NCBI RefSeq assembly: GCF_000739915.1
Contig: NZ_BBJT01000008.1
Coordinates: 124,001-188,000, forward strand
From: Paenibacillus chitinolyticus NBRC 15660
GTDB taxonomy: Bacteria; Bacillota; Bacilli; Paenibacillales; NBRC-103111
Length of the DNA: 64,000 nt
Direction: 5' to 3'
Part shown: in pieces, positions 1-9,400 of the stretch
Layout of the letters: every line of letters starts with the position of its first letter
Numbering within the stretch: the stretch's first letter is position 1
Position numbers and translations under genes: made by a program
The notes under the pieces: generated by a model
What the model was told of the DNA's origin: nothing
The model's input: only the letters and a program-made list of their open reading frames with translations
Databases searched by the model: none

Positions 1-36
1 CGAACACACCTCCGGTCCTTCTATCAACTGGCGCGC

Positions 37-900
37 TTAGTTCCCTTGCGCCAGACTGGCTTTAAACCCTTCGCGCCAGCTCGGGTACACGGGCTCCCAG
101 CCGTATTCGCGCCGGGCCTTGGCGTTGGACGCCCCTCGTTCGCCCCGGCCTTGGCCCGGCTGGAACTCCGGCTCGGGGGCTCCGAGCGCCGAAGCGTAAG
201 CGGGCAGCCAGAGCGTGCCCGGGGCCGGCTCGTCGTCCACGATGTTGACCGCCCCCGAGGGCCACCCCAGCGCAGCAACCGCGGCCAACGCGGCATCCTC
301 CACGTGAAGCAAGGAGCTGACGCCTTCGGTCGCCTTCACTTCGCCGCTGCGAACCTTGCCGGCGACGGCCCCGTCCCGGGCATACCAGGTTCCGGGGCCG
401 TACAGCAGCCCGTAACGCAGAATGACGGACTCCGGCATCTCCGCCGCCGCACGCTCCAGTGCGGCTACGCCGTCCACCGTCGTCTTTCTCGGCTCCGGCG
501 CCTCCAGATCAAGAGGCACGTCTTCCCCGGCAGGCCCTTCCCCCGGCTCATACATCCACGAAATGCTCTGGGCAATCATTTTCCTGACACCCGCCTCCCG
601 TGCGGCGTCCACCAGATTGCGCGTGCCCTGCTTCCTGATCCGGGCGTTCTCTTCCAGATTATAGCCGCTAAGCGCCGTAAGCTGATGAATCACGACCTCG
701 GGCCGCACCCTCCGAAGCTGCGCAATCAGTCCTTCCCGGTCGAAGGCATCCGCCTCCACCGGTACTCCCCCTTGCGCCAGCACCGCTTCCTTCCCGGCTT
801 CGCTGCGAACCATCGCGTATACGGTATGCCCTTCCTTTACCAGCAGCGGCAGCAAGAATCGTCCTATCGCTCCGGTAGCGCCTGCCACAAAAACATTCAT
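37..900 (-). CDS. NAD-dependent epimerase/dehydratase family protein
   Basis: This 287-residue protein is an extended short-chain dehydrogenase/reductase. The N-terminus MNVFVAGATGAIGRFLLPLL carries the GxxGxxG dinucleotide-binding loop (residues 8-14) of a Rossmann fold. A predicted strand ending in VVIHQLTAL (around residue 70) and the stretch ILRYGLLYGPGTWY (around 160) are typical of sugar-nucleotide epimerase-like proteins. The canonical YxxxK catalytic pair is not obvious, so the reaction and substrate cannot be named. The ATG at 900 follows a good ribosome binding site (ggagggctggag). It is monocistronic here, transcribed toward the window edge; its 3' neighbour is outside the window. 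It could equally be an NAD(P)H-binding atypical SDR without epimerase activity. Confidence 0.85.
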   Translation of the reverse strand: MNVFVAGATGAIGRFLLPLLVKEGHTVYAMVRSEAGKEAVLAQGGVPVEADAFDREGLIAQLRRVRPEVVIHQLTALSGYNLEENARIRKQGTRNLVDAAREAGVRKMIAQSISWMYEPGEGPAGEDVPLDLEAPEPRKTTVDGVAALERAAAEMPESVILRYGLLYGPGTWYARDGAVAGKVRSGEVKATEGVSSLLHVEDAALAAVAALGWPSGAVNIVDDEPAPGTLWLPAYASALGAPEPEFQPGQGRGERGASNAKARREYGWEPVYPSWREGFKASLAQGN

Positions 901-1013
901 CTCCAGCCCTCCTGTACGAGTTCCCTAAGCAGGATTCTTTTCCCCTATTAAACAAAGGAAGGATCGTTTTCGTGACAGGTCAAACTTTTAAGGCCATCAA
1001 TCATTGAGGGGGT

Positions 1014-1048
1014 GAAAAATCAGCGGCACGTCCGCTATCGTGATTTTA
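1014..1048 (-). terminator. Putative terminator of the GH13 gene
   Basis: Reading the minus strand just after the GH13 stop, the stem AGCGG/CCGCT (1022-1036) is followed by GATTTTT. The stem is short, so efficiency is uncertain. Confidence 0.4.
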
Positions 1049-1057
1049 GCCCTTCCG

Positions 1058-2677
1058 TTAGCTCTTTATCCGGTAAACTCGGGCCTCGTACGGCTTCATT
1101 TCGCAAGAAGAACCGTCCGGACCGTTCACCTTGTAATTCGCAAGAATCAGCTCTTTTTCCGCCGAAGCTATGGAGCCGGGCAGCGTGCAAACCGTACTCT
1201 GGTCCGAAATATTCAGCAGGATCAGCCATTTCTCGCCGTCCAACTCGCGCAGGAAAGCGTAAATCCGGTCATCCTCTTCCAGAAGAGGCTCGTAAGTCCC
1301 GTAGATCATCACCGGGTTTTCCTTGCGGAGGCGGATCAGCTTCTGATACGTGTAAAAAACGGAATCCGGATCGTCGAGCGCCTGCTCCACATTGATTTCC
1401 CGGAAATTCGGGTTCACCTTGATCCACGGAGTGCCCTCCGTAAAGCCGCCGTTGGCCGAGCCGTCCCACTGCACGGGAGTTCTCGAATTGTCTCTCGCCA
1501 GGTGCAGCAGGCTCCGGAAAACCTCCTGCGGATCTCGGCCTTTTTCCACTTCTTCCTTGTACTTGTTCTTTAACGCGATATCATTGTAATCCTCGATCGA
1601 ATCGAACCGCACTCCGGTCATGCCGATCTCTTCCCCCTGGTAGACGTAAGGCATTCCGGGAAGGGTGTGGAGCAGCACGGCAAAACATTTGGCCGATTGT
1701 ACGCGGTACTCCTTGTCGTTGCCAAACCGGGTGACAAGCCGGGTATGGTCATGGTTGTTCAGGAACTGGGAGTTCCAGCCCCGGCCCCACATGCCGTCGT
1801 ACCACCTTTTCTGAATCGCCTTGAACTTGTCCATCTCCCAGTGAGCCATATAATCGCAAACCTCGAAATGGAACAAGGTGTTGAGCTCGCCGCGTTCTTC
1901 GCCTACATAGAGCAGGCCGTCCTCCGGCGTCACAAACGGGATTTCCCCGACCGTAAAAACGTCGTAATGCTTCAGGACCCGCTCGTGCATTTCCTGCAAA
2001 TACTCGTGTATTCCCGGATTATTTCCCAGATAGGAAATATTCTCGGGATGCTCCGCATCTGGAAAACCCGCCTGCTTCGCAAGCAGATTAATGACGTCCA
2101 TCCGGAAGCCGTCGATGCCTTTGTCGAGCCAGAAGCGCATCATCTCGTAAATTTCCTCGCGCACCCGAGGATTTTCCCAGTTTAAGTCCGGCTGTTCCGT
2201 TGCGAAGGAGTGAAAATAATACTCGCCCGTCTGTTCGTCGTATTCCCACGCGGAAGGCGTGAAATAGGATCTCCAGTTGTTCGCTTCCCGGCGCCAGATG
2301 TAATAATCCCTTTTGGGGTTATCTGTGGACGAGCGGGCTTCCGTGAACCAGGGGTGCCGATCGGACGTGTGGTTGACCACCAGGTCCATAATCAGTTTCA
2401 TGCCCCGGGCATGAACTTCATCGAGCAGTCTCTCGAACGTCTCCATTGTGCCGGCCTTGGCCATTACGGTCCGGTAATCAGATATATCGTACCCGTTATC
2501 GACATCCGGCGATCCGTAGATGGGATTGAGCCAGATTACGTCCGCTCCGAGCTCTTTTATATAATCCAGTTTCCGGATAACGCCTTCCAAATCCCCGTAC
2601 CCGTCTCCGTCCGTATCGTAAAAACTTCTCCAGTACACTTGATAGACAACCGCTTCTTTCCACCATGTTTTTTGCAT
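1058..2677 (-). CDS. malL: Oligo-1,6-glucosidase-type alpha-glucosidase (GH13)
   Basis: A 539-residue cytoplasmic GH13 enzyme that removes glucose from the non-reducing end of short alpha-glucosides. The four GH13 regions are visible: DLVVNHTSD (98-106), GFRMDVIN (190-197, nucleophile D194), FTVGEIPF (241-248, acid/base E245) and FLNNHDHTR (305-313, transition-state D310). The residue after the nucleophile is Val, which in this subfamily marks preference for alpha-1,6 links (isomaltose type) over maltose. Length matches the family. The open frame extends 25 codons upstream, but the ATG at 2677 has a GAGGAG ribosome binding site 9 bases away and begins with the family-typical QKTWWKEAVVYQ. It is transcribed alone, divergently from the neutral protease; no sugar transporter adjoins it. 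Confidence 0.9.
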   Translation of the reverse strand: MQKTWWKEAVVYQVYWRSFYDTDGDGYGDLEGVIRKLDYIKELGADVIWLNPIYGSPDVDNGYDISDYRTVMAKAGTMETFERLLDEVHARGMKLIMDLVVNHTSDRHPWFTEARSSTDNPKRDYYIWRREANNWRSYFTPSAWEYDEQTGEYYFHSFATEQPDLNWENPRVREEIYEMMRFWLDKGIDGFRMDVINLLAKQAGFPDAEHPENISYLGNNPGIHEYLQEMHERVLKHYDVFTVGEIPFVTPEDGLLYVGEERGELNTLFHFEVCDYMAHWEMDKFKAIQKRWYDGMWGRGWNSQFLNNHDHTRLVTRFGNDKEYRVQSAKCFAVLLHTLPGMPYVYQGEEIGMTGVRFDSIEDYNDIALKNKYKEEVEKGRDPQEVFRSLLHLARDNSRTPVQWDGSANGGFTEGTPWIKVNPNFREINVEQALDDPDSVFYTYQKLIRLRKENPVMIYGTYEPLLEEDDRIYAFLRELDGEKWLILLNISDQSTVCTLPGSIASAEKELILANYKVNGPDGSSCEMKPYEARVYRIKS

Positions 2678-3004
2678 GCGCTCGCACTCCTCGCTGAATA
2701 AAGGTCGGTTTCCAAATCTATAATTCGGCGCCGGGACGCCCCACCCCTTCAAAAGCCGCCGGATGCCTTATCCGATAAAGCGCCGCCCCAGCCAAGTCTT
2801 TCCGGATTCACCATTAAAAAATATATTTATTGCGTAAAGCGTGACGGATGTGTGAACGGCACTGTCAATATTGTACCCACGGTCAATAACCTGCGGTCAA
2901 TTCCAACTGCCCCCTTTCGCCCCCCTCTCACGGTATTTCGTCGCTGAAACAGGGTATTCCATCGCTCAAAATTGCTAATTTTAGTTAAATTTTATAAAAA
3001 ATGT
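2678..3004. other. Intergenic spacer between GH13 gene and protease promoter
   Basis: No gene is seen. The stretch 2811-2900 is AT-rich and holds several GGTCAAT or GTCAAT words (for example near 2866 and 2881), but no convincing minus-strand promoter for the GH13 gene could be assigned. Confidence 0.4.
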
Positions 3005-3033
3005 TTGACAAGAGCATGAGCCCATTCTATACT
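3005..3033 (+). promoter_or_regulatory. Sigma-A promoter of the neutral protease
   Basis: Perfect -35 TTGACA (3005-3010), 17-base spacer, -10 TATACT (3028-3033). It implies a 5' leader of about 220 bases before the protease start codon. Confidence 0.75.
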
Positions 3034-3096
3034 ACAGATACAAAAACAAGTTTTCCTACCCGTTTACTTGCATATTAATTTTACCGTCCCTTCATA

Positions 3097-3205
3097 GTCC
3101 CGCCGTTCCAGACGGCAGCTTTTCCGACCCACTTGGAAAGGGGTGATGCCACTCGGTTTGTAAGGCTGTTTACAAGGTCGCAGCTAAGATTAACCGGCTA
3201 ACGCG
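3097..3205 (+). ncRNA. Structured leader resembling a ydaO-type (c-di-AMP) riboswitch
   Basis: The leader of the protease mRNA holds, in order, blocks that recall the ydaO/yuaA consensus: CGCCGTTCC (3101-3109), GACCC then GGGGTGATGCC (3126-3150), a hairpin with TTGTAA/TTACAA arms (3158-3175), and GTCGCAGCTAA (3178-3188). GCCG near the 5' end can pair with CGGC near 3196 as a closing helix. The order and spacing fit, but several consensus positions differ, so this is an alignment by eye to a remembered family. It could be another structured protease leader. Confidence 0.35.
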
Positions 3206-3247
3206 TTTTGCCCAGGCGCCGCACAGCGGCCATCAACCATTTCCTAG

Positions 3248-4840
<1,593 letters not shown>

Positions 4841-4919
4841 GCGGGCGGCTTAGCCTCAAAGTCTAGTCCGTCGGGGGCATTACCGCGAAGTTTGCGGCTG
4901 CCGCACCGCCGGCAATAAA

Positions 4920-4963
4920 GAAACCGCAGTCCTCCTTAGGAGACGACTGCGGTTTCATTTTTT
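4920..4963. terminator. Rho-independent terminator after npr
   Basis: Stem AAACCGCAGTC (4921-4931) with GACTGCGGTTT (4945-4955), followed by CATTTTTT on the plus strand. The A-rich upstream side could also serve the convergent DUF898 gene. Confidence 0.8.
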
Positions 4964-5014
4964 ACGGATGCTGCCGTACGGCGAATAGATAACGCCCGGC
5001 GTACCTGTTCTTTT

Positions 5015-5386
5015 TTACCGGAAATACGTGTGCTTGGTTTTCCACTGTTCCAGCTTGATGCCCGCCCAGAAGAAATAAATGCCGAACGTGACAATGCCAA
5101 GCAGGAACCACTTGATCCACGAGCCGAAAAGCCCGACCGCCGTTCCTTCGAAGCGCAGACGGTGTCCTTCAATGACCGTATGCTCAATCTTCCAGCGATA
5201 AATGATAACGAGGCTCCACGGATAACAAATCCCTGCGGTTAGAGCCGTGATGATGGCTCCCAGCAGATACAGGCCTATCAATTCCAGCAGGCCTCCGTCA
5301 AAATAAGATGCACCGCCCTGCGGCTTCGGGTTGGACCCGAAATCCAAATCCTTCGGAAGAGTTACGTTGATCGTCGTATTGGCCAT
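5015..5386 (-). CDS. DUF898-type small membrane protein
   Basis: A 123-residue protein with about three hydrophobic segments (LIGLYLLGAIITALTAGI, PWSLVIIYRW, WFLLGIVTFGIYFFW). The pattern CYPWSLVIIYRW followed by RLRFEGTAVGLFGSWIKWFLLGIVTFGIY is characteristic of the DUF898 (YjgN-like) family, whose role is unknown. Full members usually have more membrane segments; this one has a single repeat preceded by a soluble segment with a low-complexity SNPKPQGGA stretch. It lies 43 bases after the duplicated stalk domain gene on the same strand and may be its operon partner. Start ATG at 5386 follows ggaagatcg. No enzymatic motif is seen. Confidence 0.75.
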   Translation of the reverse strand: MANTTINVTLPKDLDFGSNPKPQGGASYFDGGLLELIGLYLLGAIITALTAGICYPWSLVIIYRWKIEHTVIEGHRLRFEGTAVGLFGSWIKWFLLGIVTFGIYFFWAGIKLEQWKTKHTYFR

Positions 5387-5429
5387 GTCTTTTTCGATCT
5401 TCCCTTCTTATTTTCAACTAAAAAAACGT

Positions 5430-6176
5430 TTATTTGCCGGACTTCCACTTGTCAACTTCAGCCTTGGGCACTTCACCTGCAGGAACTTCTCCGATATAAG
5501 CGGTAGACGTAGGTCCGTAGTAGTTGACCGGAAGCTCAAGAATGTCGCAGGCGGCTCTCATCGGAACATACGTCGTCCCGTCGTATAGAAACGTACTATC
5601 GACGATACGCTCCCCATGCACCTTCACCTGCACACGATCCAGATAAACGTCGATGGTTCCGCCGCCTCGCACGAGCGTTCCGGCTGCCGCATCCCCATTC
5701 GCGCTCTCTTCCGATAGCTGCTTCTCCCATTCGTCGATCACCTCATCCGGGACTTCACCGGCGGGCAGTTGGCCGATATAGGCCGTCTGGGCGGCTCCAT
5801 AGTAATTCACGTCCAATTCGAGCAGGTTAGCCAGATCCCTTATAGGCAGATAAGTAGTCCCTTCATATAAAATATTAGGCGCCACGAACTCTTTGCCGTT
5901 CACCTTGATGTTCATCCGGTTAAACTGAACATCGAGTCGTGCCTCCACGACATACTCCCCCGTCTCTTGCCCTTCGCTTTCTTGTCCGGAACAAACTGGC
6001 GTGTCCGGAAAGTCTTCACAGAAGTTTTGGCACAGCTGATCACCCGGATCTTCTTCGCAAATCTCGATATAAGCGCTGTGAGGCAGAAGATAATCTCTCG
6101 CCATTGCCGCCCCCGTGAAGCTAACCACGGCCATTATCAAAAGAAGCGCCGCCAAAAAAGATGTTTTTTTTAACAC
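5430..6176 (-). CDS. Secreted protein with two tandem stalk (copper amine oxidase N-like) domains
   Basis: A 248-residue exported protein. The start is taken as GTG at 6176 because a strong ggagaaaggggg site precedes it by 7 bases and the product then opens with a signal peptide (LKKTSFLAALLLIMAVVS, cleavage near AMA). Two homologous stalk domains follow, each with the signature LYEGTTYLPIRDLANLLEL or LYDGTTYVPMRAACDILEL, and each ending AYIG..PAGEVP plus an acidic/Trp tail. The repeat spans roughly residues 80-165 and 170-248, a clear internal duplication. A Cys-rich linker (CEEDPGDQLCQNFCEDFPD) separates the signal peptide from the repeats. Stalk domains occur on many Paenibacillus surface proteins; the function is unknown. 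Probably cotranscribed with the DUF898 gene. Confidence 0.8.
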   Translation of the reverse strand: MLKKTSFLAALLLIMAVVSFTGAAMARDYLLPHSAYIEICEEDPGDQLCQNFCEDFPDTPVCSGQESEGQETGEYVVEARLDVQFNRMNIKVNGKEFVAPNILYEGTTYLPIRDLANLLELDVNYYGAAQTAYIGQLPAGEVPDEVIDEWEKQLSEESANGDAAAGTLVRGGGTIDVYLDRVQVKVHGERIVDSTFLYDGTTYVPMRAACDILELPVNYYGPTSTAYIGEVPAGEVPKAEVDKWKSGK

Positions 6177-6397
6177 GTTTTGACCCCCTTTCTCCGTCTC
6201 ATAAAATATTCCCCTCAAGCATTGCAGTGGTTATAACAGGATCTTTCTCCTGTATTTATCGGTTTTTCCATTCTCGTTTATGAGTCTTTAGACCTAATTT
6301 ATTTACTTTTTGAAGTAAACATTTAGCTGAATTCCTTCAGAGAGCACTTAGAACGTATAGGACGAAGTCCTGTTAAGGAGAGGAAAAAACCGTGAAC
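6177..6397. other. Intergenic region upstream of the stalk domain gene
   Basis: AT-rich and without a supported gene. A plus-strand GTG at 6391 preceded by aaggagagg looks like a start, but the frame it opens runs antisense through the large SLH protein and has no family features, so it is not called. Confidence 0.4.
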
Positions 6398-6432
6398 ACC
6401 AAAAACCTGCGCAGAAGTTCTGCGCAGGTTTG
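6398..6432 (-). terminator. Terminator of the large SLH protein gene
   Basis: Eleven-base stem AACCTGCGCAG (6404-6414) with CTGCGCAGGTT (6420-6430). Read on the minus strand, a T run follows the stem. Confidence 0.75.
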
Positions 6433-6454
6433 GGATCGGATGCTTTCGCTTGCG

Positions 6455-9400
6455 TTAGTTGATGAAGCCGGCGGTGACAAGGAACCGCCGCAGCATCACC
6501 GCGGACTGAGCGCGGGTCGCTTCACTTGCCGGCGCCAGCGTGCCGTCCGTCATGCCGTTCATGAGACCGGCATGAACGGCTGCGGCTACTTCCGCCTGCG
6601 CCCAGCCGATCTTGCCCGAATCGGTATACCGGGCAAGAATCTCTTCCTGCTGCGGCTTCGTGATCGCCGCAGCGGATGCCGCGCCCGCATAAGGCAGGGC
6701 GCGGACGAGCATGGCCGCCTGCTCCTCGCGGGTGATCGGGCGCTGCGGACGGAACGAGCCGTCCTCATAGCCGCCGATCAGACCCGCAGCCGCCGCAGCG
6801 GCCACATCTCCGGCGAACCAGTCGGCGGAGCCGACGTCGCCGAAGCCTGCCGGCCCGGCCGCTTTCGGCAGGCCGAGCGCCCGGACAAGCAGCGCCGCGA
6901 ACTCGGCGCGCGTAACGCTGCGCTCGGCGTCGAACCGTCCGCCGCCGCTGCCTTCCACGACGAGCTTCGCCGCGAGCAGCTCGACATCGGCCTGTGCCCA
7001 GTGGCCGGCCATGTCGGCGAAGACCGGCGCGCCGCTTACGACCGCGTAGAAGCCGCTACCGCTGCGCTTAAACGTCACAGCCGTCTTGGCCGTGCCTGCC
7101 GGTGCGAAGAGGGATGGCGCGAATGAGACTTTCTTCTCATTCGGGTAAGCGCGCACGCCTGTCGCTCTCTTCGCGTCGAAAGTCCCGTCCAGGGTCAGCT
7201 CCAGCTGTCCCTGTGTCTCCAGCGCCGCAGAGCCGCCGGACTGGGCCTTTGCGGCGATTTCGAGCTGCACCGGTGTTCCGGCCGTCTGCAAGCCCGCCGC
7301 TTTCACGGCCGCTCCGATCGCGGCCGCATCGCTGCCCGCCGCATAGCGGAGGGTGTAGCGCACGGTCATGCTGCGGCTTTCGCCTCCCAGCTTGCGCGCA
7401 GCTTCGTCCAGCTTCAAATCCGCGAGCTGTACGGTGTACTTGCCTACCGGACCCGCGATGACGAGTGTCCGGCTGCCCTGAGGGGCGTCCATCAGTGCGG
7501 ACGCCGGGATTTCGACCGTATCGCCCGTGTAGGCGATTTCTACGGTCGAGTGGGTTTTGAGCGCTTCCCGCAGAGCGGAAGCGTCTACGGCACCTCCGGA
7601 CGCCGTCACCTTGCCGGCAGATCCGCCGTTGTTGCCGTTGTTACCGTTATTACCACCGTTGTTGCCATTGTTGCCGTTGTTGCCGTTGTTTCCTCCGCTT
7701 CCATTGTCGCCGCCGCTGCCGCCTTTTACTTCCAGGGTAACCGGCTGAGTGTAGAGGTCATATTTGTTATTGGCATCCATAGAAGCCGTGTAACGCAGGA
7801 GAACATGAGCTTTGCCCGCTTTTTTGCCTGTGATTTTGCTGCCGCTTACTTCCACGACATCCTGACCGTCCAGCAGAACGATATCCGGTGCGGCGTTCGT
7901 TTTCGTCCCTCTGTAGGACTCCACTTCCAAGGACAACGCCACGTTTTCGCCCGGAGACAGGGTGTACGCGCTCTTCCCCGGTTTAACGAAAGCGGCCCAA
8001 TCCGCGGCCCAGGACGCATAGTCGGTCGTAATGCCGAAGGCGCCGAGCCCGAAAAACTTCATAAAATCGTTCTTGTTGTTAAATGTCCACGGAGAGATGA
8101 TAACCCCCCGGTGTTTGGCGGCTTCCATAAAGTTTTTGCCGAGTCCGCCGTAGCTTGTGTTGAAGGTTGCATTCAAAGGCTGAAGCACCTTGAGCGTTTC
8201 CCTCAGCGATTTGTTAACGTTGGCTTCGTTCGCATAGCCGCTTGTAAGCAGACCCGAAGGCATCTCGGGCATCAGCTCGGCCAGCCTCTTCAACTGATTC
8301 GTGTCGAAGGACATCGCGTCGACGATGTCTTCGGCTTTCTTTTCCTTGATGATTCTTACAAAAGCATCGACCGCCGCGGGCGTACTGGTTTTGATTTCGG
8401 CCATTACCATGCGGCCTTTGGATCTGGCCAGGTCGATCTGTTCATCCAAGGTCGGTATTTTCACATCGGGATACCCGGTCGGGAACGGTTTGTTCGCGTT
8501 GAGCTTTTTGAGCTCGGCAAGGGTAAAGTCTTCGACTTTTCCTTTACCGTTCGTCGTATTTTCCAATACCGAATCGTGAACGATGACAAGATGGCCGTCT
8601 TTCGTCAAGTACATATCGTTTTCGATATAATCGGCTCCGTATTCGAGGGAGAGCGCATTGCTTTCGATGGTATTCTCCGGAGCCTCGGAAGGAATGCCCC
8701 GGTGGCCGATAATATACGGTTTACGGATCAGAGTCGTTCCGTTGGAATACAGCTTCAGTGCCCCGATAGCCGCTTCCGGCGCATCCGTCACGATGCCGTT
8801 CGCTCCGCCCGTAATCAGATTATGCAGGGACACGGTTTTGTCCGCCTGAACGGACTGGTCCTGCGCCCACACCACTAAAGTCCGCTGCTGAAGATAAGCC
8901 ATACTCTCGCGTGTAGCCGCATTTTGGGAAAGCAGCGCGATTTTGGCGAGATTAACGGTCGTTTTGCGGCGTATTTCCATCAAATCTTCGTTCGTATCCG
9001 CTTTGGCTTGGCGGAAATCCAGAATGCCTCGGATGATCGGATAGGCCAGACGCGCTTTTTTGACCAACTCGCCTTTGTCGGACACGATGAACGCGTCTTC
9101 GATTCCTCTCGTTTTCAGCGCTTCGATAAGCTTATCGGTGCTTAGCTCATCCCGGACATAGAAAGCCGGAATCACTTTGTTGTTCAACGCTCCCAAGATT
9201 TCGTCCAGACCGGCGATTTCTGCGCCTCCTGGAGCGGTGATTTTCAGATTGCCGTTCACGTACATCATGGCTGTCGCCGGAAGGGAAGTTCCCTGCAGCT
9301 TAACCAGGTCGGCGGAGGATTTCAGCTCCGTGACCACAGTAGGGGCCAGGGAAATCTTCGTTTCCGGCTCCACGACCTGCACGAAACGCTCGGAAGGCAG

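Noticed and set aside
6392-7126. Plus-strand frame with a good ribosome binding site and GTG start
   Set aside because: It runs antisense to the SLH region of the large surface protein and its product is a low-complexity Arg/Gly-rich sequence without family features; the GTG lies in the terminator hairpin.
7550-8878. 442-codon plus-strand frame
   Set aside because: Exact antisense of the GDPD domain; composition and lack of motifs mark it as a shadow.
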